DNA of 18,841 nt from JBEINZ01 sp040377825 (GTDB lineage Bacteria; Pseudomonadota; Alphaproteobacteria; Rhizobiales; Ancalomicrobiaceae). Under the pieces are notes generated by a model. That model saw only the letters and a list, made by a program, of their open reading frames with translations. It did not search any database and was not told where the DNA came from. The DNA lies in the NCBI GenBank assembly GCA_040377825.1, contig JBEINZ010000030.1, positions 1 through 18,841 on the forward strand. The letters are read 5' to 3'. Below, in pieces: positions 1 through 8,071 of this stretch. A program made the translations under genes and the position numbers. How positions within the stretch are numbered: the first letter of the stretch is position 1; each line of letters starts with the position of its first letter.

Positions 1-1
1 C

Positions 2-1135
2 CTGACGCTTGCCTGGGTGGCCTTCCTGATGAAGGTGACATCTGGCTATTCGCGAGGCGCCGTGACGATCTATTTCGTCCTTGGCGGCCTCTCGTTGACG
101 GCCGCCCATATCGCGGGCTCCGCGTGGCTCAAGGCGCGGCTTGCCTCGCGCACCCTGAGCCTCAGGCGGGTTGCGGTGGTCACGGTCTGCGAACGCGGCG
201 CCCTGCAGGGCGTTCGTGGCAGACTTTCCCAACAGGGCGTGGAAATCGTCAGCTTGACTACGATCTCGCCAAACAGCGTAAGCTGGCCGCGATTTCCGAT
301 GGTGTGTTGTGACGCCTTCGACGATGTTCGGCGCGCGTTATCGAGCGAAAAGCTTGATGCGGTGTTCTTGTTCGTCCCGTGGCGGGATGTGCGACAGGTC
401 GCCGAACTGCGCGCCGCGCTCTCGCCCCTGCCGGTCCCGCTCTATCTCTTCGCGGATCCGGAGGTCGAGCCGGTGCTCGATCGACCGCGTCTGACAATCG
501 GCCGCCTGCAAGGGTTCGAGTTGCAGCGCGCGCCATTGAACAAGTTCGACCGCGGCCTGAAGCGCGGGCTCGATATCGTTGTGGCGGTCAGCGCCCTGAT
601 TCTGCTATCGCCGCTCCTTCTGTTGACGTCCATCGCGGTCCTTGCGCAAAGCGGTCGGCCGATTTTATTCCGGCAAAACCGAAAGGGTTTCGGCGGGCGG
701 CCGTTCGAAATCCTGAAGTTCCGCTCGATGATCGTTCAAGAAAACGGCGCCGTGGTGAAACAGGCGGAAAAGAACGATGCCCGCGTCACGGCGCTCGGCC
801 GCCTCCTGCGAAAAACCAGCATTGACGAACTGCCGCAGCTCCTGAACGTGCTGCGTGGCGACATGTCGATCGTCGGGCCGCGTCCGCATGCTGTAGCCCA
901 CGACAACTTCTATGACCGAATCATCGCGCCCTATGCCTTCCGCCATCACGTGAAGCCGGGCATCACCGGCTGGGCGCAAGTCAATGGTTTTCGAGGGGAA
1001 ACGCGGCGCGTCGAACAGATGTCCGCGCGCGTCGAGCACGACATTTGGTACATCAACAACTGGTCGATTTGGCTTGATATCGTGATCTTGCTCAGAACCG
1101 TCGTGGTCTTTGCGGGGCAGCGGAACGCCTATTGA
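2..1135 (+). CDS. Polyprenyl-phosphate sugar phosphotransferase (EPS priming enzyme), 5' end missing
   Basis: The frame is open from base 2 with no stop before it, so the gene starts outside the window; the GTG at 17 is only an internal codon. The enzyme transfers a sugar-1-phosphate from a nucleotide sugar to undecaprenyl phosphate at the inner membrane, the first committed step of EPS repeat-unit assembly. Visible parts in order: remains of hydrophobic N-terminal segments, a linker domain, a hydrophobic helix after KRGLDIV (about 555-650), then the bacterial sugar transferase core with KFRSM (about 716-730), DELPQLLNVLRGDMSIVGPRP (about 825-885) and GITGWAQVNG (about 960-990). The C-terminus GQRNAY is usual for WcaJ/GumD/ExoY-like proteins. 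The sugar (glucose or galactose) cannot be told from sequence alone. It leads the plus-strand group that continues into the type I secretion genes. Confidence 0.93.
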   Translation: MTLAWVAFLMKVTSGYSRGAVTIYFVLGGLSLTAAHIAGSAWLKARLASRTLSLRRVAVVTVCERGALQGVRGRLSQQGVEIVSLTTISPNSVSWPRFPMVCCDAFDDVRRALSSEKLDAVFLFVPWRDVRQVAELRAALSPLPVPLYLFADPEVEPVLDRPRLTIGRLQGFELQRAPLNKFDRGLKRGLDIVVAVSALILLSPLLLLTSIAVLAQSGRPILFRQNRKGFGGRPFEILKFRSMIVQENGAVVKQAEKNDARVTALGRLLRKTSIDELPQLLNVLRGDMSIVGPRPHAVAHDNFYDRIIAPYAFRHHVKPGITGWAQVNGFRGETRRVEQMSARVEHDIWYINNWSIWLDIVILLRTVVVFAGQRNAY

Positions 1136-1237
1136 GCGCCGGCATGACCGCAACGGAAACTGACGCCGTTGCCTCATTATCATTCAATAAAATAATAACG
1201 TATATATATTACGGCTTGGACTGCGGTGGAGACGAGG
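1136..1237 (+). promoter_or_regulatory. Intergenic region with 7-bp hairpin and AT-rich tract before the secretion genes
   Basis: A perfect inverted repeat, GCAACGG (1150-1156) and CCGTTGC (1166-1172) with a 9-nt loop, follows the sugar transferase stop. It is followed by an AT-rich tract (about 1175-1212) containing CGTATATATATTACG, an imperfect dyad with a TATATT -10-like string. There is no clean run of T after the hairpin, so it is not a convincing intrinsic terminator. It may attenuate read-through or lie before a separate promoter for the secretion genes. No well-spaced -35/-10 pair was found. Confidence 0.3.
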
Positions 1238-3043
1238 GTGGGAGTGATCGATTCGCGTGTCGGTTCCACGGATCAATCCGGTTTGGCGGAGCTCAAGAGC
1301 GCGATTGCGCGCTGCCGTTCAGCGCTGACGGCCGTCTTCGTGTTCACGGCGGCCGTCAACATCCTGGCTCTGACCGGCTCGTTCTACATGCTGCAACTCT
1401 ACGATCGGGTCATTCCGAGCCGCAGCATTCCCACATTGATCGGACTGTCGATCGTCGCGCTCGGGCTTTATCTGTTCCAGGCATTCCTCGACGTCATCCG
1501 GATGCGCATTCTCGGCCGCGCCGCCGCACTGTTCGAAGAATCCCTGAACGAGCGAATATTCCAACTGATTACGGCGCAGCCCCTGAAGAGCCGCGTCACC
1601 GGATCGCAGTCGCTGACGCCGTTGCGTGATCTCGACCAAATCCGCGCGTTTCTCTCCAGTCCCGGACCCTCGGCCTTCTTCGATCTGCCTTGGATGCCGC
1701 TTTATCTCATCATCTGTTTCTTGTTCCACCCACTCATAGGCGAGATGGCGCTTGTCGCCGCGCTGGCACTTGCGGGCCTTATGATCGTCACCGAATCCGC
1801 CATGAAGGGACCGATGGTCGCGGTCTCGCGGGCCGGTGGCCAGCGCATCGGGCTTGCCGACCAAAGCGTGCGCAACGCCGAGGTGCTGAAGGCCATGGCC
1901 ATGACCGGCCATATGTATCGGCGCTGGCGCGGGGTGAATGCCGAGTATCTCGCCGCGCATGGGCGTTCGGCCGATGTCGGTGTGTCCTACGGCACGATAT
2001 CGAAGACCTTCCGGCAGGTCCTGCAATCCGCAATCCTCGCCGCGGGCGCCTATCTGGTCATCCGGGGCGAGGCGACCGGCGGCATCATGATCGCCAGTTC
2101 GATCCTGACCTCCCGGGCGCTCGCGCCGGTGGAGCTGACGATCGCGCATTGGAAGAGCTTCACGCTTGCCCGCGAGGGTTGGCGTCGGCTTGAGCGGCTC
2201 CTAACAGACAACCCTTCACCAAAGCCGGTGCTGTCCTTGCCGCGGGCGCGTCGCGGGATCCGGGTCGAGCAGGTCGGGGCAGCACCCCCCGGCGTCAATC
2301 GGCTGACGGTCGACGGCGTGACGTTCGAGCTGACGGCCGGCAAGGCGCTCGGCGTCATCGGGCCAAGCGCGTCGGGCAAGTCCTCGCTTGCTCGCCTGCT
2401 CGTCGGCGTCTGGACGCCGGCTCGCGGAGCGGTCAGGCTCGACGGGGCGCGTCTTGAGGAATGGGCCGACGAGGCGCGCGGCGCGAATATCGGCTATCTG
2501 CCGCAGGATGTGGAGCTGTTTGAAGGCACCATCGCCGAGAATATCAGCCGATTTTCGCTCTCGCCGGCTGATGAGGCGATCGTCGAGGCCGCGCGTGCGG
2601 CGCATGTGCACGAGATGATCCTAAAGCTGCCGAACGGCTACCAAACGGAGATCGGGGAGGGCGGCACGAACTTGTCCGCCGGCCAACGCCAACGTATCGC
2701 GCTCGCCCGCGCTTTATTCGGCGCGCCGTTTCTCGTGGTCCTCGACGAGCCGAACTCAAACCTCGATCCGGAGGGCGAGGAAGCGCTCGCGGGCGCGATC
2801 CTCGGTGTGAAGTCACGCGGCGGAATCGCCGTTATCGTGGCCCATCGGCCGGCAACGCTTGCGAGCGTCGATTTTGTTCTCGTCATGGCGGAAGGGCGGA
2901 TGCAGGACTTTGGGCCGCGAGACGAGATCATCGGCCGCTTTGTCAACCGAGCCCCGCAGGCGGCGGCCGGGCCTGTCTTGGTAAAGCCCCACGAGGCGGG
3001 CGGGCTGAGGGCGGTGGAAATCGGCGCGAGGCCATCGGCATGA
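1238..3043 (+). CDS. prsD: Type I secretion system permease/ATPase (PrsD-like ABC transporter)
   Basis: An inner-membrane ABC exporter that energises type I secretion of unfolded RTX-type proteins, with an HlyD adaptor and an outer-membrane TolC-like channel (not in this window). With the GTG start at 1238 it has about 601 residues. The transmembrane domain has hydrophobic spans near residues 30-52, 63-83, 146-186 and 260-285. The nucleotide-binding domain has Walker A GPSASGKS (from 375), signature LSAGQ (479-483), Walker B LVVLDEP (499-505) and the switch histidine in VAHR (536). There is no N-terminal C39 peptidase domain, so substrates are not expected to be cut at a GG site. Start choice: GTG 1238 has GGTGGAG six bases upstream; GTG 1226 lacks a Shine-Dalgarno sequence and GTG 1244 is also possible. 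It overlaps the next gene by ATGA. The symbol is by analogy with rhizobial PrsD. Confidence 0.93.
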   Translation: MGVIDSRVGSTDQSGLAELKSAIARCRSALTAVFVFTAAVNILALTGSFYMLQLYDRVIPSRSIPTLIGLSIVALGLYLFQAFLDVIRMRILGRAAALFEESLNERIFQLITAQPLKSRVTGSQSLTPLRDLDQIRAFLSSPGPSAFFDLPWMPLYLIICFLFHPLIGEMALVAALALAGLMIVTESAMKGPMVAVSRAGGQRIGLADQSVRNAEVLKAMAMTGHMYRRWRGVNAEYLAAHGRSADVGVSYGTISKTFRQVLQSAILAAGAYLVIRGEATGGIMIASSILTSRALAPVELTIAHWKSFTLAREGWRRLERLLTDNPSPKPVLSLPRARRGIRVEQVGAAPPGVNRLTVDGVTFELTAGKALGVIGPSASGKSSLARLLVGVWTPARGAVRLDGARLEEWADEARGANIGYLPQDVELFEGTIAENISRFSLSPADEAIVEAARAAHVHEMILKLPNGYQTEIGEGGTNLSAGQRQRIALARALFGAPFLVVLDEPNSNLDPEGEEALAGAILGVKSRGGIAVIVAHRPATLASVDFVLVMAEGRMQDFGPRDEIIGRFVNRAPQAAAGPVLVKPHEAGGLRAVEIGARPSA

Positions 3044-4428
3044 GCGCGCGGCCAATCGAAATTCATCGCGATCCGCTCGCCGGCATCGTCCCGGCTGTCG
3101 TCGGCACGCCGCGTCCGCGCGCCACGCAGAGCGCCGTCGCGCTTTCGATGCGCGGTCATATGCTTGCCGGATACGCGCTGATCATCGCGCTGTTTGTTTG
3201 TTTCGGCGGCTGGATGGCGACGACCGAACTGTCCGGCGCGGTGATCGCCGGCGGCGTGCTGGTGGTGGAGACGAGCACCAAGAAGGTGCAGCACCCGTCC
3301 GGTGGCGTGGTCATGGAGGTCAACGTCAAGGACGGGGACATCGTGCGGGCGGGAGATCTCCTGATCCGACTCGACGAAACGATCGCCAAGGCGAGCTTGG
3401 AGATCGTGAGCCGATCGCTCGACGAAATGCGCGCCCGGCAGGCGCGGTTAATGGCGGAACGCGAGGGTACGGAAGACTTGAACTTCGACACGGCGCTTCA
3501 GCGCAGGGCCGAAAGCGATCAGGACATGTCGACGCTCCTAGAGGGCGAGCGGCGGGTTTTCGCGCTGAGGCGCGCGGCGCGTAACGGCAAGCGCGACCAG
3601 CTGCAAAAGCGCATCGTGCAGTTTCGCGAAACGATCCGCGGCGTCGATGCCCAACTCGATGCCAAGGAGAAGGAAACGACGATCATCCGCAACGAACTGG
3701 CCAGCGTGCGCGAGCTATTTCGGCAGAAACTCGTTTCCATCCAGCGTCTCAATCAGCTAGAGCGCGACACGACGCGCATCACGGGCGATATTGGCCAGCT
3801 GATCGCGGCCCGCGCGGAAGCGGCGGGGCGGATCGCCGAGACGGAGCTTGCGATCATTCAAATCGATCAGGATTTCCGAAGCGAAGTGGCGTCCGAACTG
3901 CGCGAAATCGACGCGAAAGTCGCTGAACTCAGGCAGCGCGAGGTGGCCGCGCGGCAAACGCTCGATATGGTCGAAGTTCGAGCGCCGCAAGACGGCATCG
4001 TCCAGCAGCTGACGGTCCACGTGAAAGGCAGCATCATCGCGCCGAACGAAACCGTGCTGATGCTGGTGCCGACCCGGGAAAGACTGGTGGTGGATGTTCA
4101 GGTCACGCCTCAGGACATCGATCAACTGGTACCCGATCAACCCGTCAGTTTGCATTTCAGCGGGCTCAATCAGCGGACGACCCCGGTCATCGAGGGGCAA
4201 ATCGTCACAATCAGCGCCGACCGAACCGTCGACCCGCGCGACCCGCGCATTGCCTACTATCAGGCTCGCGTGACCTTCGCGGAAGCAGAGCGGGCCAAGC
4301 TCGGGCCGGTCAAGCTCGTGCCGGGCATGCCCGTCGAGGCCTTCATCTCTACCGGGCAACGGACGGCGCTTTCCTATGTTCTGAAGCCGATTACCGAGCA
4401 GATTGCGCGGGCTTTCAAATATGATTAA
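3040..4428 (+). CDS. prsE: HlyD-family type I secretion periplasmic adaptor (PrsE-like)
   Basis: The membrane-fusion protein that links the ABC exporter to the outer-membrane channel. It has 462 residues, normal for the family. Order of parts: short cytoplasmic N-terminus, one transmembrane helix (about 41-60), first lipoyl half around VQHPSGGVV (about 84-105), a long charged coiled-coil hairpin (about 120-310), second lipoyl half around APQDGIVQQL (about 318-345), and a beta-barrel/C-terminal part ending VLKPITEQIARAFKYD. The ATG lies inside the end of the ABC gene (ATGA overlap), so the two are translationally coupled. The likely substrate is the giant RTX-ended protein at 10694; this is inferred from co-location and the absence of a Sec signal there. 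The symbol is by analogy with rhizobial PrsE; sphingan clusters carry an equivalent pair (atrD/atrB). Confidence 0.93.
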   Translation: MSARPIEIHRDPLAGIVPAVVGTPRPRATQSAVALSMRGHMLAGYALIIALFVCFGGWMATTELSGAVIAGGVLVVETSTKKVQHPSGGVVMEVNVKDGDIVRAGDLLIRLDETIAKASLEIVSRSLDEMRARQARLMAEREGTEDLNFDTALQRRAESDQDMSTLLEGERRVFALRRAARNGKRDQLQKRIVQFRETIRGVDAQLDAKEKETTIIRNELASVRELFRQKLVSIQRLNQLERDTTRITGDIGQLIAARAEAAGRIAETELAIIQIDQDFRSEVASELREIDAKVAELRQREVAARQTLDMVEVRAPQDGIVQQLTVHVKGSIIAPNETVLMLVPTRERLVVDVQVTPQDIDQLVPDQPVSLHFSGLNQRTTPVIEGQIVTISADRTVDPRDPRIAYYQARVTFAEAERAKLGPVKLVPGMPVEAFISTGQRTALSYVLKPITEQIARAFKYD

Positions 4429-4509
4429 TTAGAATATATTGGAATTCTTCAATCGTCCCTTGCATTGCACATCCTTGAGTCTGTTCGCCTATTTTACTCT
4501 GTCGTTGTA

Positions 4510-4516
4510 GAGGGGG
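4510..4516 (+). promoter_or_regulatory. Ribosome binding site deciding the phosphoesterase start
   Basis: GAGGGGG lies 8 bases before TTG 4525 and 11 before ATG 4528. The farther-upstream in-frame TTG at 4465 has no such site and would add a poorly conserved-looking 21-residue leader, so the start is placed at 4528 (or the adjoining TTG 4525). Confidence 0.5.
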
Positions 4517-4527
4517 TCCCGCCATTG

Positions 4528-5370
4528 ATGCATGATGCTGGATTGAGAGCGATGGACCGGCTGCGGACATGGTCCGCGCCGCTATCAAAAGTGGCGCGCT
4601 CGTTGGCGCAGACGCAGTCATACGGTGTTGCATCGGCCGTCCAAACAGGCGCGCTGTTCGACCCGGCGAACTATCCGCCGCTTGCCGAGTGGACCGTCTA
4701 TGTGATCGGCGACATTCATGGGCGGTCGGATTTGCTGCTTGATCTCCACCGCAAGATCGACCGCGATAGCCTGGGGCTGCCGCGGGGCCGGATCGTTGAA
4801 ATTTATCTTGGCGACTACATCGATCGCGGCCCGGATTCGCGAGGCGTGCTCGATTGCCTCGTGGAGCGCGGCGCGGTCAGGCGCGCTGTGTTTCTCCGAG
4901 GCAATCACGAGGTGATGCTCGCGGATTTTCTAGCCGGTCGCCTATCGCTGGAGGTGTGGGCGGCGGTCGGTGGGGTTGAAACGATCGAGTCCTTCGACCT
5001 TGATGGGCGATTGGCTTCGGTCCTTGAAAGCGACGAGCCTGAGGTCGAGCTTGGCGCGCGGATCCCCCTAACCCACAAGGCATTTCTGGCCTCGCTTTGC
5101 AGCTCCTTCGACATCGGACCCTACGCGTTCGTTCATGCCGGGATCCGGCCGGGCATTCCATTTCGGCTTCAGGATGCGCGGGACATATGCTGGATCCGAA
5201 ATGATTTTCTGAATTATGCGCCGGCTCATGAATTCATCGTGGTTCATGGCCACTCGCCGGTCCTCAATGTGGATTTCCGGCCTAACCGGATAAACGTTGA
5301 TACCGGCGCGTATTTAACGGATCAGCTAAGCTGCTTGAAAATAGACGGTTTTGGCGTTCAGGTTCTTTAA
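4528..5370 (+). CDS. PPP-family metallophosphoesterase (serine/threonine phosphatase or ApaH-like)
   Basis: A calcineurin-like phosphoesterase with the full set of two-metal PPP motifs. With the 4528 start they are GDIHG (61-65), GDYIDRG (95-101), GNHE (125-128), HAG (203-205) and HGH (240-242), in a protein of about 280 residues. Family members remove phosphate from Ser/Thr (sometimes Tyr) residues or hydrolyse dinucleoside tetraphosphates; the sequence does not say which. There is no signal peptide, so it should be cytoplasmic. It lies 99 bases after the adaptor gene on the same strand, last in the plus-strand group, and its stop is 6 bases from the stop of the convergent glycosyltransferase. 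Its place in an EPS/secretion operon suggests control of polymer synthesis or export by dephosphorylation, which is inference. The start is uncertain (TTG 4465, TTG 4525, ATG 4528, ATG 4552). Confidence 0.9.
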   Translation: MHDAGLRAMDRLRTWSAPLSKVARSLAQTQSYGVASAVQTGALFDPANYPPLAEWTVYVIGDIHGRSDLLLDLHRKIDRDSLGLPRGRIVEIYLGDYIDRGPDSRGVLDCLVERGAVRRAVFLRGNHEVMLADFLAGRLSLEVWAAVGGVETIESFDLDGRLASVLESDEPEVELGARIPLTHKAFLASLCSSFDIGPYAFVHAGIRPGIPFRLQDARDICWIRNDFLNYAPAHEFIVVHGHSPVLNVDFRPNRINVDTGAYLTDQLSCLKIDGFGVQVL

Positions 5371-5376
5371 GAATAT

Positions 5377-6273
5377 TCATGGCTTCGCGAGCATTTGAAC
5401 AGCCCAGATCACGCGCATAATCCTTAGCCGTATTAGTATTTGCAGCGCCCCGAGTCGGTCGCGGTTACGGGAGAGGGCGGGGCTCATCATAATTGCCAGC
5501 GCATGCGGGATGACCGACAGCAGCACGAGGCCGCAGCGGGCGATCCAGCGCAGGCGTCCGTAACGTTCGCGGCGCATGGTTTCATAGCCCTCGGAGGTGA
5601 GCCGCCGCCATTTTCGCTCGATTTCTGGCCAGTCGCGGCGGGCGGGATGCCCGATGGTCGCGCGCTCGGCATAGCGCAAACGGTAGCCTTTGGCGGTCGC
5701 GCGGCGGCACCAATCGAGGTCCTCGGCCACGCCATTGGCAAAGGGCCCGACGTCTTGAAAGACCGCTCGCGTGGTGATCAAGGCGGCGGAGACCGAAAAG
5801 CCTTTTTTTTCGACGTAATCGTTGTTTTTGAAAGCAAAAACGAGCTCAAAGGCCTCTGCCGGAGTTGGGTTCCCCGGAACGGCGACGTCAACGCGAATGG
5901 CGCCGCCGACGACATCGGCGTCGGCCAGTTTGGCGACGCCGGCTTCCAAGAACATGGGATCGGGCCGGCAATCACTATCGGTGAACGCCAGAATGTCGCC
6001 CGTTGACGCCATGACGCCGGCATTTCGCGCCGGCCCCGCGCCCTTCTCCGTTGCGAGGATCACCCTGGCGCGGCCGTGGACGACGGCCTCCACGGCCGAG
6101 AGGCCGATGGGAGACATATTGTCCGCCACGATGATCTCGACGGTTCCAGCATCGACCGTTTGCTGGCCTAGACATGTCAAGCACAGATCAAGGTTCTCGA
6201 TATCCTGGTAATGCGGCACCACCACGGATATTCGAGGCTTTTCTATCTTCGGCGCGCTCTGATGAAAGCGCAT
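5377..6273 (-). CDS. Family 2 glycosyltransferase
   Basis: A GT-A fold inverting glycosyltransferase of 298 residues that adds a sugar to the lipid-linked EPS repeat unit on the cytoplasmic face. Evidence: the N-terminal strand ISVVVPHYQD (15-24), VEIIVADN (45-52), the AGPARNAG loop (79-86), the metal-binding motif FTDSDCRPD (97-105) and EDLDWCRR (184-191), which fits the catalytic-base/acceptor region. A hydrophobic stretch at about 245-264 may anchor the C-terminus in the membrane. The donor sugar is unknown. ATG at 6273 has AAGGAG at 6285-6290, 11 bases away, rather far but usable. It is the last gene of the minus-strand group, 69 bases after the beta-helix gene. Residues 155-157 (EKK) are encoded by a run of eight A (plus-strand T at 5803-5810). 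Confidence 0.93.
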   Translation of the reverse strand: MRFHQSAPKIEKPRISVVVPHYQDIENLDLCLTCLGQQTVDAGTVEIIVADNMSPIGLSAVEAVVHGRARVILATEKGAGPARNAGVMASTGDILAFTDSDCRPDPMFLEAGVAKLADADVVGGAIRVDVAVPGNPTPAEAFELVFAFKNNDYVEKKGFSVSAALITTRAVFQDVGPFANGVAEDLDWCRRATAKGYRLRYAERATIGHPARRDWPEIERKWRRLTSEGYETMRRERYGRLRWIARCGLVLLSVIPHALAIMMSPALSRNRDRLGALQILIRLRIMRVIWAVQMLAKP

Positions 6274-6342
6274 GAAGCGATGGACTCCTTCGGTGTCGTG
6301 GCCTCTGTTACACGAGATTAGGCCGCGAATAAGGTTGTGGCA
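6274..6342 (-). other. Short intergenic region with a possible stem-loop
   Basis: Between the beta-helix stop and the GT2 start. Plus-strand GGCCT and AGGCC (about 6300-6326) form a 5-bp inverted repeat around a 15-base gap. On the transcribed (minus) strand, outward extension is broken by a mismatch. It could slightly lower downstream expression; there is no T tract, so it is not called a terminator. Confidence 0.2.
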
Positions 6343-7836
6343 TCATCGCGCATAGCTTCCGACATAATCGGGTCTGCGCCGCGTGTTTCCATCGATGTCC
6401 GACGTTGGGGCGATATCCATGGCGCCATTTATAATTGCTATCGCCCCTTCCTTGACGCGCAGGTCGTAAAGCTGGGCCTTATTGTCGATCTTCGCGAGGT
6501 TTTGGTAGAGTGTCTTCAAGATGACATTGCCGCCAGGAAGCGTTCCGGCCGCGCTGGTATCGGTCCAGGTCTTGCCATCGGGCGATGTCGAATAGGTGTT
6601 CGATATCATGTTCTTGTCGCCGCGAACCGTTGAGCCGGCAAGGCGAATGACCGGCGTAATGTTATTCGCCACGCGGACGTTTCGTGACTGAGTCCCATCC
6701 TTGGCATTGCCGATGGAAATCCAGATTGCATGAACCTTTGGCTCGAACGACACCAATGTGTTGTTGGCGACCGTGGCATTAGCAACGCCGTTCAAGACGA
6801 TGGCGTTCCAGGTGTTCAGGACGATGGCGTTGTTTTGAATTTTCATGCCGTCCCATTTCCCGTCAAAGATCGATATGCCCTGTAGATACTGACCATTTGG
6901 ATCGCTAGCCTGCGTAATGCTGTTATTCTCGATCAGTGTATTGCGGTTTATCTTGCCATTCGTTGACCAGCCTTGAATAGCGTCTGCATGCAAGGGCTCG
7001 CTCGATGTATGACGGCCTAGGCGGAAGATATTGTCGCGGATCGTGACGTCGCTGGCGAAAAAGGTGATGCCGTCATTGCCGAACAGCTCGATCGTGTTGC
7101 TTTCGATCAGGGTCTTGTCGCTGGCGATTGCGATCCCGTTTCGGACGTTGAAAAACCGATTCTCGGTGACCGCCATGCAGGTCCCTCGGAGCTTGAGCGT
7201 GTTTTCGAAAGGCCTGTTGACCCAGTCGGCGGCGGTCCAACCACTGCTACTTGCCGCGGTGGAGAAGCTGCCCCTGTTAAAAATGATATTGTCGGAGACG
7301 CCAAAGTAACTGTCGTGATCAATTCCGGCTAGGTAGCCCTTTGGGGCCGTGGCGGTTGGACCGCCTTGGAACGTGATCCCTCGGAAGTACCAGCGCGAGA
7401 TGCCGTCAAGCCTGATCGACTTGACGATTGGGGTCTGGTTCGCGCCGGCGACGACCGAGATGAAGTCGGTGTTCAACATGCCTTGGACCGCGACGTCGCC
7501 GTGATTGCCGTTCATCAACACGAGCCGGTCACCTGACTGGATTGGACCCGACGGATTGATCGACGCGATCGTGGTTGAACCAACGCCAAGGCGCGCGCGG
7601 GTCCGCACGAGCCCCTTATCGCGGCTTAGCACCTCGGCGAGGGTACGCCATGGCTTAGCGGCCGAGCCATCGCCCGATGGGTTTCCCTTGTTCGGATCGA
7701 TGTAAAAGATCTTGCGTGGCTGATCGATTGCGGTCGCAGCCGCACACCCAGGTTGAACTGTCCACGCCGCAGCCGATTGAACACCGAGTAGGATAGTCGC
7801 GGATAACGTGAAGGCCATCGCTCGTCTGTAGGTCAT
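6343..7836 (-). CDS. Secreted right-handed parallel beta-helix protein, possible polysaccharide lyase or epimerase
   Basis: About 497 residues with a Sec signal peptide (MTYRRAMAFTLSATILLGV, cut probably after SAAA at 24). The mature part begins with the FYIDPNKG...GDGSAAKPWRTLAEVL motif typical of secreted beta-helix enzymes and binding proteins. It continues as short beta-strand turns with an asparagine ladder (NTIELF, NIFRLG, NSITQA, NAIVLN, NNTLVS, NNITPV). The C-terminus DIDGNTRRRPDYVGSYAR is a variant of the common closing motif of this class. HADAIQ at 283-288 is a candidate active-site motif. Such proteins cleave, epimerise or bind acidic polysaccharides; the substrate is presumably this locus's EPS (inference). 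Start: ATG 7836 has GGGAG 8 bases upstream and gives a clean signal peptide; the longer frame to 7989 would bury that peptide behind 51 residues. It is paralogous to the gene at 18176. Confidence 0.85.
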   Translation of the reverse strand: MTYRRAMAFTLSATILLGVQSAAAWTVQPGCAAATAIDQPRKIFYIDPNKGNPSGDGSAAKPWRTLAEVLSRDKGLVRTRARLGVGSTTIASINPSGPIQSGDRLVLMNGNHGDVAVQGMLNTDFISVVAGANQTPIVKSIRLDGISRWYFRGITFQGGPTATAPKGYLAGIDHDSYFGVSDNIIFNRGSFSTAASSSGWTAADWVNRPFENTLKLRGTCMAVTENRFFNVRNGIAIASDKTLIESNTIELFGNDGITFFASDVTIRDNIFRLGRHTSSEPLHADAIQGWSTNGKINRNTLIENNSITQASDPNGQYLQGISIFDGKWDGMKIQNNAIVLNTWNAIVLNGVANATVANNTLVSFEPKVHAIWISIGNAKDGTQSRNVRVANNITPVIRLAGSTVRGDKNMISNTYSTSPDGKTWTDTSAAGTLPGGNVILKTLYQNLAKIDNKAQLYDLRVKEGAIAIINGAMDIAPTSDIDGNTRRRPDYVGSYAR

Positions 7837-7844
7837 CGAGACGT

Positions 7845-7849
7845 CTCCC
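7845..7849 (-). promoter_or_regulatory. Ribosome binding site deciding the beta-helix start
   Basis: On the minus strand GGGAG stands 8 bases before ATG 7836. This, with the signal peptide that follows, rejects the longer frame starting at 7989. Confidence 0.7.
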
Positions 7850-8071
7850 AGGTGCGCGTGATCAGATCGCTGATTGAATGGCACTATAGGTGCATTATCA
7901 TGAATAAAAAGCCGGAGCCTGGCCTTGGGCATGGCGCCACGGAGACTTATTTGAAATTTAAAATATATTTGGCAAATCATTGGTTTCATTTCGTAAACCG
8001 CAGTTACCCCAAGTCCATCACATCAATGACATTAGGTGACGCGGCAAAATTCAGGCGCGCCAGCAATGCGT
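7850..8071 (-). promoter_or_regulatory. AT-rich promoter region of the beta-helix gene, with dyads
   Basis: A 235-base gap separates the flippase stop from the beta-helix start, much larger than the other gaps in this gene group, so a separate promoter is likely. It holds ATCAG-ATCG-CTGAT (7861-7874), which could form a leader hairpin. It also holds the imperfect palindrome ATTTGAAATTTAAAAT (7949-7964, 14 of 16 positions symmetric) and ATTTG-G-CAAAT (7967-7977). A weak minus-strand -35-like TTGCCA lies within the last dyad; no strong -10 is paired with it. Confidence 0.4.

Noticed and set aside
1319..2149. Minus-strand open frame inside the ABC transporter
   Set aside because: Antisense to conserved ABC transporter sequence; His/Arg/Asp-rich with no motif.
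5803..5810. T8 tract as an intrinsic terminator on the plus strand
   Set aside because: It lies inside a conserved glycosyltransferase coding region and no stem-loop precedes it.
7837..7989. 51-residue N-terminal extension of the beta-helix protein
   Set aside because: It would bury a clean Sec signal peptide; ATG 7836 has a good ribosome binding site and the region contains dyads instead.
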